A DNA stretch of 64,000 bases from Alphaproteobacteria bacterium (GTDB lineage: Bacteria; Pseudomonadota; Alphaproteobacteria; Reyranellales; Reyranellaceae). Of this stretch, positions 17,174 through 29,030 are shown piece by piece. The stretch's first letter is position 1; every line of letters begins with the position of its first letter. The notes under the pieces were generated by a model. It did not search any database. It saw only the letters and a list, made by a program, of their open reading frames with translations, and had not been told where the DNA came from. The position numbers and the translations under genes were made by a program. The stretch is taken from positions 326,001 to 390,000 of the forward strand of contig JAHBYP010000004.1 in assembly GCA_019635875.1 (NCBI GenBank), read 5' to 3'.

Positions 17174-19111
17174 TCATTGTTGCTGCTCACCCGGTCGGAA
17201 GACCGTCGCCAGAGCTTCGGGATCGCGCGCCACACCATAGCGCCTTTCCAGCAGCTGGACATAGGCGTCGCGCATCGCGCGCGCCGTGACGGCGTCGAGT
17301 TCCTTGTCGAGCTGCTGCAGCTCGGCGGCCGCCTTGGCGGGATCGGCGGCGACAATTTCCTTCAGCCGCACGATGGTGGCGCCGCCGGTATCCGGCACCA
17401 CCGCGGCCTCGCCCGGCTTGAGCTTGAACAGCGCCGTGACGCCGGCCGCCGCGAGGCCGTTTGCCTCGTCGCGGTCGCTACGGTCCACCGGCTTGGACGT
17501 CTTGACCGCCAGCCGCAAGGCCTGCGCCTGGGTGTCGAGGTCGGTCACCGCGCCAAGCTTGTCGACGATCGACTTGGCCTGCGCCTCGGCCGCCTTGCGC
17601 CGCTCGGCCTCGATCCACGCCACCACGACCTGCGCCTTGATATCCTCCAGCGGCGGCGTGCGCGCCGGAATCACCCTGTCGACGCGCACGACATAGAACG
17701 CGCCGCTGCGCAGCTCCTTCACACTGCCGGTCTTGCCCTCGGTCATGCCCCAGGCGGCGCCCAGCATGTCGGCCGCGGCCTCGCCACCGACCGCCGGGCG
17801 TCCGGCCGTGTCGAAGCCGCGTTGATCGACCGCCTCGACCTTCTGCAGCTTGAGCTTGGTCGCCTCGGCCGCGGCGTCGAGATTGTCGGCGCGGCCGAGC
17901 TCGCGGTCGAACTCGCCGATCAGGCGACCGAGCACCTCGCTCGCCAGTTCCTTGCGCAATTCGGCCTCGATGCGTGGCTTCAGCGACTCGAAGGAGGGGT
18001 TCTCGCCGGGCTCGATCTTGGTGACGCGCGCCACGTGCCAGCCCAGCGGCGACTTCACCGGCGCCACGGCGCCTGGCTCCTTGAGCGCAAAGATCGCCTT
18101 GGCGAGATCCGGCGGCAGCTCGCGCTGCTCGACGCCGCCCAGCCCGATCACCGCGCCGTCGCGCTGCAGGATCTCCTTGCTGGCATCCTCGAGCGACTTG
18201 CCTCCGGCAACCGCGGCGGCGATCGCCTTGGCCTTGTCCTCTTCCGCGACGACGACCTGGTCGACCTCGCGCTTCTCCGGCCGTGCGTAGCGCGCCAGCC
18301 GTTCGTCGAAGGCCTGCTTCAGCATGTCCTCGGTGATGTTCACCAGCTCGAGGACGTCGCTTTCCTCGACCATGACGAAGCTCAGCGAGCGCCGCTCGGC
18401 GACCTGGAAACGGCTCTTGACCGTCTCGTAGAACGCCTTGAGCTGCTCGTCCGTGGGCTGCGGCGGATCGGGCATACGCACTGCCTCGAGTGTCAGCGTC
18501 TCGGCGATGCGCTGCTCCTTGCGAAAGCGGAACAGCGCGTCGCGCAACGGTGCGGGCGTGTCGGCCGCATCCATCATCGCGCCGACCAGCTGGTTGGCCG
18601 CCATCTCGCGGCGCTTGTCCTGCAAGTAGAGCGCCTCGGGCACGCGGTTCTGCTGCAGGATGTAGCGAAACTGCACCGGGCTGAACCTGCCGTCGGCCTG
18701 GAAAGCCGGCTCGCGTTCGACCGCGGCGCGCAGTTGGGCGTCGGTGATGACAATGCCGGCATCGGCGATCGCACGGTCGAACAGCACGCGCTCCTCCAGG
18801 CCGCGCAGCGCCTGGAAGGGCAGGCCCATGGCCATGGCCGCCTCGTTGGTGAGCTGGCCGCGGAATTGCTGGTTGAAGCGGTCGTACTGGCGACTGTACT
18901 CGTCGCGCACCTCGCGGCCCTTGATCTGGGTACCGCCGAAATGGAAGGGACCGACCTGAACGCCGCCGATGCGCGAGACGGTGGCGTCGGCGCCGGCCAT
19001 GCGAAGGGCGCTGCTGACGCCGGCGATGTCGCTGAAAACGAAGGCAATCAGCAGCACGCTGAGCAGCAGGGCGAGGACAATCGAGGCGGCTATCTTGCGG
19101 AAACGGTTCAT
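17174..19111 (-). CDS. ppiD: PpiD/SurA-type peptidylprolyl isomerase, periplasmic chaperone
   Basis: 645 aa from the ATG at 19111 (MNRFRKIAASIVLALLL), since the upstream extension of the frame has no family character. One N-terminal transmembrane anchor (about residues 8-28), then a SurA_N-like helical domain (GGTQIKGREVRDEYSRQ onward) and a parvulin PPIC domain in the middle (FALKEPGAVAPVKSPLGWHV). A second degenerate PPIC-like part and a C-terminal SurA-like helix follow. Role: inner-membrane anchored folding helper for outer-membrane proteins. Located between tpiA (divergent) and trpE, the usual alphaproteobacterial neighbourhood. Confidence 0.9.
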   Translation of the reverse strand: MNRFRKIAASIVLALLLSVLLIAFVFSDIAGVSSALRMAGADATVSRIGGVQVGPFHFGGTQIKGREVRDEYSRQYDRFNQQFRGQLTNEAAMAMGLPFQALRGLEERVLFDRAIADAGIVITDAQLRAAVEREPAFQADGRFSPVQFRYILQQNRVPEALYLQDKRREMAANQLVGAMMDAADTPAPLRDALFRFRKEQRIAETLTLEAVRMPDPPQPTDEQLKAFYETVKSRFQVAERRSLSFVMVEESDVLELVNITEDMLKQAFDERLARYARPEKREVDQVVVAEEDKAKAIAAAVAGGKSLEDASKEILQRDGAVIGLGGVEQRELPPDLAKAIFALKEPGAVAPVKSPLGWHVARVTKIEPGENPSFESLKPRIEAELRKELASEVLGRLIGEFDRELGRADNLDAAAEATKLKLQKVEAVDQRGFDTAGRPAVGGEAAADMLGAAWGMTEGKTGSVKELRSGAFYVVRVDRVIPARTPPLEDIKAQVVVAWIEAERRKAAEAQAKSIVDKLGAVTDLDTQAQALRLAVKTSKPVDRSDRDEANGLAAAGVTALFKLKPGEAAVVPDTGGATIVRLKEIVAADPAKAAAELQQLDKELDAVTARAMRDAYVQLLERRYGVARDPEALATVFRPGEQQQ

Positions 19112-19264
19112 CAGCCTGTCCGGATGCGCCCAAGGCGCGGAAGGCGCATCCCTACCACTGGCCCGCGGCGCGCGGCAACGGCCAAACCCGCGCCGGATCA
19201 AGGCGTTCGCGGGGCAAGCGATGACATGTTAGAGAGCCGCGAAACGAGCGGAGAGCTGACGCCC

Positions 19265-20002
19265 ATGCCCGACCGACGCCCCCTGATTGCCGGCAATTGG
19301 AAGATGAACCTGATGGTCAAGGACGCTGTCGCCCTTGCCGAGGCTTTGCGCGCGGGCGCCGTGTCCGCCAGCGCGGAGGTCGTGGTGTGCCCGGTGACGG
19401 TGCAGATCGCCGCTGTCGCCCAGGGCCTGTCCGGCAGCGCCATCGGCGTCGGAGGCCAGGACTGCCACGCCGATGTGTCGGGAGCCCATACCGGCGACGT
19501 CTCGGCCGAGATGCTGGCCGATGCCGGCGCGCGCTGGGTGATCGTCGGCCATTCGGAGCGACGTACGGATCATGGCGAGACCGACGAGCAGGTTCGGGCC
19601 AAGGCGGCGGCGGGGTTGCGCGCCGGCCTGACGCCAATCATCTGCGTCGGCGAAACCCTGGCGCAGCGCAAGGCGGGCGAGACGCTCGACGTGCTGGCGC
19701 GACAGATCGCCGCCAGCGTGCCGCCGGGTGCGCCCAGCATCGTCATCGCCTACGAACCGGTCTGGGCGATCGGCACCGGGCTGACGCCGACCACCGCCGA
19801 GATCGACGAGGCCCACCGCCATCTGCGCGCACGGCTTGCCGGCGTCGTGCCGGATGCGCAGGCAGTGCGCATTCTCTACGGCGGCTCGGTGAAGGCCGCG
19901 AACGCCGCCGAGATCCTGGCCGTCGCCGATGTCGACGGCGCGTTGGTCGGGGCTGCCAGCCTCAAGGCCAGCGACTTCCTGCCGATCGTGGCCGCCGCCT
20001 AG
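19265..20002 (+). CDS. tpiA: Triosephosphate isomerase
   Basis: 245 aa from the ATG at 19265. Substrate Lys in IAGNWKMN, catalytic His in IVGHSERR, catalytic Glu in AYEPVWAIGTG, phosphate loop in LYGGSVKAANA. Interconverts dihydroxyacetone phosphate and glyceraldehyde 3-phosphate in the cytosol. Divergent from ppiD over 153 bp, a spacer that also holds a 9-bp stem (19122-19130 with 19143-19151) likely to fold in the ppiD leader. Confidence 0.97.
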   Translation: MPDRRPLIAGNWKMNLMVKDAVALAEALRAGAVSASAEVVVCPVTVQIAAVAQGLSGSAIGVGGQDCHADVSGAHTGDVSAEMLADAGARWVIVGHSERRTDHGETDEQVRAKAAAGLRAGLTPIICVGETLAQRKAGETLDVLARQIAASVPPGAPSIVIAYEPVWAIGTGLTPTTAEIDEAHRHLRARLAGVVPDAQAVRILYGGSVKAANAAEILAVADVDGALVGAASLKASDFLPIVAAA

Positions 20003-20006
20003 CGGC

Positions 20007-20420
20007 CTATTGCAGGCGCTGGCGCATGGCGCGCAGGACGTCGCGGCAGGCGCTCTCGCAGCGCCGGCAGGCCTCGGCGCAGATGCGGCAATGCTCATGC
20101 TGCCGCGCGTGCATCTCGCATTCCTCCGCGCACAGCAGGCAGATCGCGGCACAGGTATCGAGCATCGAGACCAGAACGGCGTCGCTGGATCCGGTCCGCC
20201 GCGAGGCGACCTTGCCGGTCGCCAGGCAAATATCGGCGCAGTCCAGGTCGAGTCTGATGCAGCGGGCGAGCTCGCCGACCATGTCCTCGCCGAGGCAGGC
20301 GTCGGCGCAGGCGGTGCAGGCCTGGGCGCAGCCGAAGCACTCCTCGATGCAGCGGATCAGGGTGGCATCGGCGCGACCCGCGACATCAGGGTGCGAGCCG
20401 AGCATGGCCTGGGTGTACAT
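20007..20420 (-). CDS. Four-helix-bundle copper-storage protein (Csp3-like)
   Basis: 137 aa from the ATG at 20420, preceded by GGGAGGA. 18 cysteines sit mainly in CxxxC and CxxC spacings along predicted helices (RCIEECFGCAQACTACADAC, LDCADIC, TCAAICLLCAEEC, HCRICAEACRRCESAC). This matches the DUF326/Csp family, which binds many Cu(I) ions inside the bundle. There is no signal peptide, which fits cytosolic Csp3 rather than exported Csp1. It ends 4 bp from the convergent tpiA. A consensus EcfG-type promoter lies 33-58 bp upstream of the start, suggesting induction in the general stress response. Confidence 0.88.
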   Translation of the reverse strand: MYTQAMLGSHPDVAGRADATLIRCIEECFGCAQACTACADACLGEDMVGELARCIRLDLDCADICLATGKVASRRTGSSDAVLVSMLDTCAAICLLCAEECEMHARQHEHCRICAEACRRCESACRDVLRAMRQRLQ

Positions 20421-20452
20421 GGCGTCCTCCCAAGGTCGGAAACTGAGCCGCC

Positions 20453-20478
20453 AACGCCACCGTGGCCGGCGACGTTCC
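20453..20478 (-). promoter_or_regulatory. EcfG-type (general stress) promoter for the copper-storage gene
   Basis: On the minus strand GGAAC (20478-20474), a 17-nt spacer and CGTT (20456-20453) match the alphaproteobacterial sigma-EcfG consensus GGAAC-N16/17-CGTT without mismatch. The predicted start near 20446 leaves a leader of about 26 nt containing the GGGAGGA ribosome site. Seen directly; that a sigma-EcfG acts here is inferred from the consensus. Confidence 0.6.
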
Positions 20479-20565
20479 CCGGGCTGGCGCTGTAGCGGCA
20501 AACCGACTAGAACACCGGCCGATTCGCAGTTCGGGCCGCCTGCGGCCCAAGGGAAACAAGTCTCG

Positions 20566-20928
20566 ATGCAAGCCATCCAGAATGTCGTGCTGGCGCTCCA
20601 TGCCCTGATCGCCGTGGCGATGGTCGTGGTCGTGTTGCTGCAGCGCAGCGAGGGCGGCGGGCTCGGCATGGGCCGCTCGTCCGATGGCATGATGAGCGTG
20701 CGCGGCCAGGCCAATCTCCTGACCCGCACGACGGCGATCCTCGCCGCCGTGTTCTTCGCCACCAGCATCGCTCTGGCGGTGTTCGCCGGCACGTCGAACA
20801 GGCCCCCGCCGATCATCCCGACCGGCCCGTCCGCGCCGGTGGCGCCGGGCGCCGCCCCGACTCCGGGTGCCGCGCCGGCTCCGGCGACGCCCGCGCCGCC
20901 CACGGCTCCGGCCGCCCCGACCCGCTAG
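20566..20928 (+). CDS. secG: Preprotein translocase subunit SecG
   Basis: 120 aa from the ATG at 20566. Two transmembrane helices (NVVLALHALIAVAMVVVVLL and LTRTTAILAAVFFATSIALA) flank the conserved LQRSEGGGLGMG loop typical of SecG. The C-terminal tail (about residues 78-120) is Pro/Ala rich, as in many alphaproteobacterial SecG proteins. It is the accessory subunit of the SecYEG channel. Between tpiA and pyrG, the standard order. A strong intrinsic terminator follows at 20954-20982. Confidence 0.94.
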   Translation: MQAIQNVVLALHALIAVAMVVVVLLQRSEGGGLGMGRSSDGMMSVRGQANLLTRTTAILAAVFFATSIALAVFAGTSNRPPPIIPTGPSAPVAPGAAPTPGAAPAPATPAPPTAPAAPTR

Positions 20929-20953
20929 GGTCGGCGGTATTCGATCCCGAGGA

Positions 20954-20982
20954 GGGCGAGCGCCCGGGCGTTCGCCCTTTTT
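20954..20982 (+). terminator. Intrinsic terminator after secG
   Basis: A GC-rich hairpin pairs 20954-20964 with 20967-20977 (one G-T wobble; the innermost pairs open to form the loop) and is followed at once by five T. It separates secG from pyrG, so pyrG needs its own promoter in 20983-21087. Confidence 0.85.
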
Positions 20983-21057
20983 CGTTGTGGCACGATGGCA
21001 GGGGGCCAGCGTTTTCCACACGTCCGTTCCTACGCTCGCCACGTCCGTCTTGGCTGA

Positions 21058-22716
<1,659 letters not shown>

Positions 22717-22816
22717 AGGGTTCTGCGAGCTGGCAGGAATCCTCTGATAGTTGGCGTTTCACGCTGTCCGGCACGAGGTGTAGGACTCGGCCTCGACTGT
22801 TCGATGGAGGCCCGCC

Positions 22817-23497
22817 TTGCCCAGCTTCAACGTCGGCTTCGTCATCTTTCCCCACCTGACGCAACTCGACTTCACGGGGCCGCTACAGGTGCTGTCGCGC
22901 CTGCCCGGCGCCGCCGTTCAGATCGCGGCAAAATCCGCAGCGCCTGTGCCCAGCGATTGCGGTCTCTCACTGGTGCCGACGCACACCTTCGCCGACTGTC
23001 CGCAATTCGACCTGATCTGCGTGCCTGGCGGGGCGCAAGGCGTGGTCGACGCGATGGGCGATCGGGAGACTGTCGACTTCGTGCGCCGGCAGGCGAGCGG
23101 CGCAAGGTACGTCACCTCGGTGTGCACGGGCGCGTTCATCCTCGGTGCCGCGGGCATGCTCAAGGGCCGCCGGGCGACCACGCATTGGGCTTTCACGGAT
23201 CTCCTGCCGCTGGTTGGCGCGATCCATGAGAAGGCCCGCGTGGTGCGGGATGGCAACGTCGTTACCGCCGGAGGCGTCACATCGGGCATCGATTTCGCCC
23301 TGGGCATCGTCGCGGATATCGCCGGCGAGGCGGCGGCGCATGCGGTCCAGCTCGGCATCGAATACGATCCCGCGCCGCCGTTCGACAGCGGCCATCCCGA
23401 TCGTGCTCCCGGCGCCGTCACGACGAGCGTGTCGGATCGATATGGTCGCGTGCACTCGGCCTATCGCACCAGCCTCGAAGGAATGGCGGTGGCCTGA
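22817..23497 (+). CDS. DJ-1/PfpI family protein (isonitrile hydratase-like)
   Basis: 226 aa. Class I glutaminase-like fold: N-terminal NVGFVIFPHLTQLDFTGPLQVL with the conserved acidic position, CVPGGAQG, and nucleophile elbow VTSVCTGAFILGAAGML carrying the reactive Cys, then HWAFTDLLP and TAGGVTSGIDFAL. This layout matches the InhA isonitrile hydratase/AraC-regulator N-domain group, but no HTH is attached. The substrate is not established for most members. Stands 100 bp after pyrG, convergent with the MAPEG gene. Confidence 0.85.
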   Translation: MPSFNVGFVIFPHLTQLDFTGPLQVLSRLPGAAVQIAAKSAAPVPSDCGLSLVPTHTFADCPQFDLICVPGGAQGVVDAMGDRETVDFVRRQASGARYVTSVCTGAFILGAAGMLKGRRATTHWAFTDLLPLVGAIHEKARVVRDGNVVTAGGVTSGIDFALGIVADIAGEAAAHAVQLGIEYDPAPPFDSGHPDRAPGAVTTSVSDRYGRVHSAYRTSLEGMAVA

Positions 23498-23509
23498 TGC
23501 CGCCGAGGG

Positions 23510-23977
23510 TCACGCGCCCAGCGCGACGATCAGCGTCCAGCCCGTAATGCCGATCAGGATCAGCGAGCCGATGGTCCACAGGGTCGCGCGCATGTCGTGG
23601 GTCTGCGCAGTGAAGTAGGCCGCGAAATGCAGCAGGCGCGAGGCGATGTAGCCGTAGAGCAGGATCTGCGCCCACAGCAGCGACGGGCCGGCGAGGACGA
23701 ACAGCAGTCCCGCCACGAGGAAGAACGGCAGGTTCTCCAGGTCGTTCATCTGGATGCGGCGGATGCGCTCGACGCGTTCGTTGGGCAGCAGCTGCTTCGG
23801 ATCCGGATCGGGATTGAGCGGCGTCCGGCGCAGATCCTCGGGCGAGCGGTAGCCGCCCTTCTCCTGCATCATGCGCACGACGGTGAGCCACGACATCGAC
23901 ACCGCCTTCAGGATCATGATCGTGGCGGCGATGGCATAGGTCGCGAAGACCGGATTCTGCAGGCCGATCTTGTCCAT
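23510..23977 (-). CDS. MAPEG family membrane protein (microsomal GST-like)
   Basis: 155 aa with four transmembrane helices: ATYAIAATIMILKAVSMSWL, LENLPFFLVAGLLFVLAG, AQILLYGYIASRLLHFAAYF and TLWTIGSLILIGITGWTLIV. The ERVERIRRIQMNDLENLPFF segment between helices is the MAPEG signature (Glu/Arg/Asn/Asp contacting glutathione). Membrane-bound glutathione transferase or peroxidase type. The HxlR regulator gene ends 25 bp upstream on the same strand, so the two probably share a transcript. Confidence 0.88.
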   Translation of the reverse strand: MDKIGLQNPVFATYAIAATIMILKAVSMSWLTVVRMMQEKGGYRSPEDLRRTPLNPDPDPKQLLPNERVERIRRIQMNDLENLPFFLVAGLLFVLAGPSLLWAQILLYGYIASRLLHFAAYFTAQTHDMRATLWTIGSLILIGITGWTLIVALGA

Positions 23978-24002
23978 GGTTCGTGTCCCCCTCGTTCTGG
24001 TT

Positions 24003-24332
24003 CTACTCGGCCGCGATCTGCGCGGCGCGTGTTGTCTGCCACCAGTCGCTGAGCGAGCCGATGATCGGCATCAGGCGCACGCCCGACTCGCTCAGCGCGT
24101 AGTCGACGCGCGGCGGCACCTGCGGCGTGATCGTTCGCGTGATCACGCCGGCTTCCTCGAGCGCGCGCAGCTCGCGCGTCAGCATCTGCTGGGAGATGCC
24201 GGCATTGGCGCGCCTGAGCTCGTTGAAACGCATCGGCCCGCGGCTGAGATAATACAGGATCAGCGCCCGCCAGCGGCCGCTGAGCAGGACCATGGCGCCC
24301 TCGATCGGGCAGTGGGACACGCGATCGCGCAT
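24003..24332 (-). CDS. HxlR-family transcriptional regulator
   Basis: 109 aa, whole of the winged-helix HxlR domain. Conserved N-terminal Cys8 (SHCPIEGAM, the redox or electrophile-sensing residue in characterised members), LLSGRWRALILYYLSRGPMRFNELRR, then ISQQMLTRELRALEEAGVITR (recognition helix and wing). It likely represses or activates the MAPEG gene behind it and the divergent GST gene. The 118-bp spacer holds a candidate inverted repeat at 24381-24400. Confidence 0.9.
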   Translation of the reverse strand: MRDRVSHCPIEGAMVLLSGRWRALILYYLSRGPMRFNELRRANAGISQQMLTRELRALEEAGVITRTITPQVPPRVDYALSESGVRLMPIIGSLSDWWQTTRAAQIAAE

Positions 24333-24380
24333 GTGCTGTCGTCTCCTGTGGTCCTATGGATGTGACCGGGTCAGAATATT

Positions 24381-24400
24381 TTGCGTTCTTGGCGTCGCAA
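24381..24400. promoter_or_regulatory. Candidate operator for the HxlR regulator
   Basis: TTGCG and CGCAA, separated by 10 nt, form an inverted repeat in the middle of the divergent hxlR/GST spacer. Spacing suits a winged-helix dimer. Short arms, so this could be chance. Confidence 0.25.
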
Positions 24401-24450
24401 TTGCAGCACTCTATGTGGGCGTTCCATTCACCAGCAAGAAGGTCTGAACG

Positions 24451-25155
24451 ATGGAACCGATCCTGCTCTATGGACATCCTCTCGGCAGCTCGATGGGACT
24501 GGTCGCGGCGCTCGAATGGCTCGGCGAGCCTTACCGGCTGTCGCGCGTTCTGATGCCGGACGACATGCTCGACGAAACCTACGCTCGACTCAACGGCCGG
24601 CAGGAGACGCCGGTGCTGATCACCGAGGATGGCCGCGTGCTGAGCGAGACCATGGCCATCGCCCTGTGGCTCGAAGCGCGCGACACCCAACGGCGCATCA
24701 GCTTCGCGCCGGGCAGCGCCGAGGCCGATCGGCTGCACCAGGTCATGGCCTTCCTCAACACCGGCTTCACCGCCGCGTTCAGTGCCTACTGGGTGGCGCT
24801 GGAGATGGCGACACCCGACGCGGCCTACCAGGCGGCACTGCGCCGTTTCGGCCGCGCGCAGGTCAACAACCGACACCGCAAGCTCGAGACCATGATGGGC
24901 GACACGCCGTATCTGGCGGGCGATCGGCCGACGCTGGCCGACGCGCTCTTCGTCGGCGTGGCGCGCTGGGCGGATTTCCATGACGCGATCGATGCCGCCG
25001 AGTATCCCCGCATCGCCGCGCTGCGCCGGCGGTTGGACGCCGATGCGGCGGTACGCTTCGCCACCGCCATCGAGAACGGCGAGACGCCGGCGGGCGTCGG
25101 CGCATTGCGCGGCCATGTGGCTCTGTCGGAGGTGCCGCGACTGCTCGCCGCCTGA
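24451..25155 (+). CDS. Glutathione S-transferase family protein
   Basis: 234 aa. N-terminal thioredoxin-like domain: ILLYGHPLGSSMGLVAALEWLGEPYRLSRV, then RQETPVLITEDGRVLSETMAIALWL with cis-Pro and the ES glutathione contact. C-terminal helical domain includes MMGDTPYLAGDRPTLADALFV (the N-capping/hydrophobic staple motif). Divergent from the HxlR-MAPEG pair, which suggests one electrophile-responsive glutathione detoxification module. Distinct in sequence from the GST at 5.4-6.0 kb. Confidence 0.9.
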   Translation: MEPILLYGHPLGSSMGLVAALEWLGEPYRLSRVLMPDDMLDETYARLNGRQETPVLITEDGRVLSETMAIALWLEARDTQRRISFAPGSAEADRLHQVMAFLNTGFTAAFSAYWVALEMATPDAAYQAALRRFGRAQVNNRHRKLETMMGDTPYLAGDRPTLADALFVGVARWADFHDAIDAAEYPRIAALRRRLDADAAVRFATAIENGETPAGVGALRGHVALSEVPRLLAA

Positions 25156-25158
25156 TCC

Positions 25159-25187
25159 TTGCGCGGGCGCGACCTGCTGGCTACAAG
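25159..25187 (+). promoter_or_regulatory. Candidate housekeeping promoter for eno
   Basis: TTGCGC (25159-25164), 17-nt spacer and TACAAG (25182-25187), 33 bp before the enolase ATG. Partial match to the alphaproteobacterial vegetative pattern; no experimental support. Confidence 0.3.
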
Positions 25188-25207
25188 GCCGCGCCCGCCC
25201 TCCCTGA

Positions 25208-26969
<1,762 letters not shown>

Positions 26970-26973
<4 letters not shown>

Positions 26974-27461
26974 TTCTTGGGATCGTGATCGTGGTCGTGC
27001 GGATGCGGATGGGTGGGGTCGACCCAGTACACCGTCTCCGGCTTCTCGACCGGGGCGATGTCGATGTTGATGGCGATCGCCTCGTTGTCCGAGCGCACCA
27101 GCACGCATTCCAGCGCCTCGCTCTGTGAGGCGTTGATCTCCTGGTGCGGCACGTAGGGCGGCACGTAGATGAAATCGCCCGGGCCGGCCTCGGCGGTGAA
27201 CTGCAGCTGCTCGCCCCAGCGCATGCGCGCGCGGCCCTTCACGACGTAGATGACGCTCTCCAGGTGGCCGTGGTGATGCGCGCCGGTCTTGGCGTCGGGA
27301 TGTATGGTGACCGTGCCGGCCCACAGCTTCTGCGCGCCGACGCGGGCGAAGTTGATCGCCGCGGCGCGGTTCATGCCCGGCGTCTGGGCGGTGTTGGTGT
27401 CGAGGCTGCCGGCGGGGATCACCCGCACGCCGTCGTTGCGCCAGTCCGTGGCCCTGCTCAT
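26970..27461 (-). CDS. Cupin-domain protein
   Basis: 163 aa. Cupin motif 1 is in GAHHHGHLESVIYVVKGRARM (metal-binding His-x-His, Glu) and motif 2 in PGDFIYVPPYVPHQEIN (His). C-terminal tail is strikingly His/Asp rich (THPHPHDHDHDPKK), a likely metal-binding extension. Small-molecule binding or dioxygenase-type role unknown. Coupled to the downstream GNAT gene by a 4-bp overlap; divergent from ftsB. Confidence 0.85.
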
Positions 27462-27628
27462 GGTCTTCCCTGTCGATCTGCTGCGGGCGGCTTATCGGCC
27501 CGCCCGGTCCACGGTCAAGCAATCGATCCTAATGCCGCTGCAAGGCTTCATCACTGGAGCCTAAGACTCTCGTTTCATTGATGTTTCTTGCCTGCGTTCT
27601 CGAATCGTGGGACACTGCCCGTGCGCTT

Positions 27629-27925
27629 ATGTTTCGCTTTCGTCAGATCCTCACGCCCGTCCTGTTCGCCTTGGTGTTCGGCTATTTCGGCTATCACCTG
27701 ATGCATGGCGAACGCGGCGTCCTGGCCCTGCTGCAGTTGCGGCAGGAGGTCGCGCGTGCCGAGGCCACACTGGCCGAGACCGAGGCGACCAGGCGCATCT
27801 GGGAGCGTCGCGTGGCCGGCCTGCGCAGCCAGAGCCTCGATCCGGACATGATCGACGAGCGGGCGCGCACGTTGCTGCATGTCGCCTGGCCCGACGACAT
27901 CGTCATCTTCACGCCGTCGCGCTGA
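27629..27925 (+). CDS. ftsB: Septum formation initiator family protein (FtsB/DivIC-like)
   Basis: 98 aa from the ATG at 27629 (MFRFRQILTPVLFALVFGYF); a longer start at 27578 would add a hydrophobic stretch with no family resemblance. One transmembrane helix at about residues 7-25, then a coiled coil (LLQLRQEVARAEATLAETEATRRIWERRV) and DPDMIDERARTLLHVAWPDDIVI, characteristic of FtsB/DivIC in alphaproteobacteria. Divisome protein linking FtsL and FtsQ. Between eno and the pdh genes as expected, but a TRAP transporter has entered between it and pdhA. Confidence 0.88.
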   Translation: MFRFRQILTPVLFALVFGYFGYHLMHGERGVLALLQLRQEVARAEATLAETEATRRIWERRVAGLRSQSLDPDMIDERARTLLHVAWPDDIVIFTPSR

Positions 27926-28033
27926 TCCGGCCCGGCTTGCGCCGCGCACCGAGCGCCACTATTGAAGGCGGCGGCGTCGATATCCTGGCGACGCCGGGCG
28001 GACACTGAATTTGAATTCCGGAGGAAACAGACG

Positions 28034-29005
28034 ATGACCATCATCCGTCGCGGCGTACTGGCCGCAACGGCCCTCGTGGCCATTGCCGGCGCGGCCGGCG
28101 TGGTGGCGCAGCCCAGGGGCATGACGCTGGGCACGGCCTCGGTCGGAGGCACCTACTTCATCTATGGCGGCGTGGTCGCCAAGATCCTGACCGACAAGCT
28201 GGGCGTGCAGGTCTCGACACAGCAGACCCAGGGCCCGAACCAGAACGTCATCCTGGTCGACGACAAGAAGATCGAGCTGGGCATGACCACGATGGGCGTG
28301 GCGCTGCAGGCCTGGAACGGCTCGGCCGAATGGACCAAGGGCAAGAAGTTCTCCAACATCCGTGCGCTGTTTCCGATGTACGACACGCCGCTGCAGTGCG
28401 TGGCGCTGAAGAAGTCGGGCATCACCAGCTTCAAGCAGCTCGACGGCAAGACGGTGGGCGTCGGTCCGCGCGCCGGCACGCCCGGCACCTACTTCCCGCT
28501 GGTGTTCACCGCGCTGGGCATGAAGGCCACGATCCGCAACGGCCAGGGCGCCGACATGGGCGGACAGCTCGGCGACGGCATCCTCGACGCGTTCTGCTTC
28601 GGCGCCGGCCTGCCGATCCCGATCTTCTCGCAGATCGACGCCGAGCGGGAGGCCGTGTTCTTCACCTGGACCGACGAGGAGCGGGCCAAGATCCGCAAGG
28701 CCATGCCGGAGTTCTCCGAGGCGGTGATCCCCGCGGGAACCTACAAGCAGCAGACCGCCGACCAGAAGACGATCGGCCTGTACAATTTCGGCATCGCCCA
28801 CAAGGATCTGCCGGACGACGTCGCCTACAACGTCGTCAAGACGATCCTCGACAACAACGCGGCAATGGTGCAGGGCCATGCGTCGGCCAAGGAGACGCTG
28901 GCCGCCAACGCTTCGCGCAACGGCTTCCTGCCGTTCCATCCCGGCGCGGTGAAGTACTACAACGAGAAGGGCATCAAGCTCGACCCGGCGACCGTCCCGA
29001 AGTGA
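28034..29005 (+). CDS. TAXI-family TRAP transporter solute-binding protein
   Basis: 323 aa from the ATG at 28034, GGAGGA 9 nt upstream. Sec signal peptide (basic MTIIRR, hydrophobic LAATALVAIAGAAG, likely cleavage near VVAQ). Mature part has the TAXI family opening LGTASVGGTYFIYGGVVAKIL and central TVGVGPRAGTPGTYFPLVF. Binds an unknown ligand (TAXI proteins take organic acids or amino acids) and hands it to the fused permease downstream. A hairpin with T-run follows it, probably making its message more abundant than that of the permease. Confidence 0.92.
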   Translation: MTIIRRGVLAATALVAIAGAAGVVAQPRGMTLGTASVGGTYFIYGGVVAKILTDKLGVQVSTQQTQGPNQNVILVDDKKIELGMTTMGVALQAWNGSAEWTKGKKFSNIRALFPMYDTPLQCVALKKSGITSFKQLDGKTVGVGPRAGTPGTYFPLVFTALGMKATIRNGQGADMGGQLGDGILDAFCFGAGLPIPIFSQIDAEREAVFFTWTDEERAKIRKAMPEFSEAVIPAGTYKQQTADQKTIGLYNFGIAHKDLPDDVAYNVVKTILDNNAAMVQGHASAKETLAANASRNGFLPFHPGAVKYYNEKGIKLDPATVPK

Positions 29006-29030
29006 CGGCGGCGCGGTAACGCATCGGCGC

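Noticed and set aside
17177-20002. 941-aa plus-strand reading frame
   Set aside because: Only its end is tpiA. The rest lies opposite ppiD and has the Arg/Ala/Gly-rich composition of a GC-driven antisense frame.
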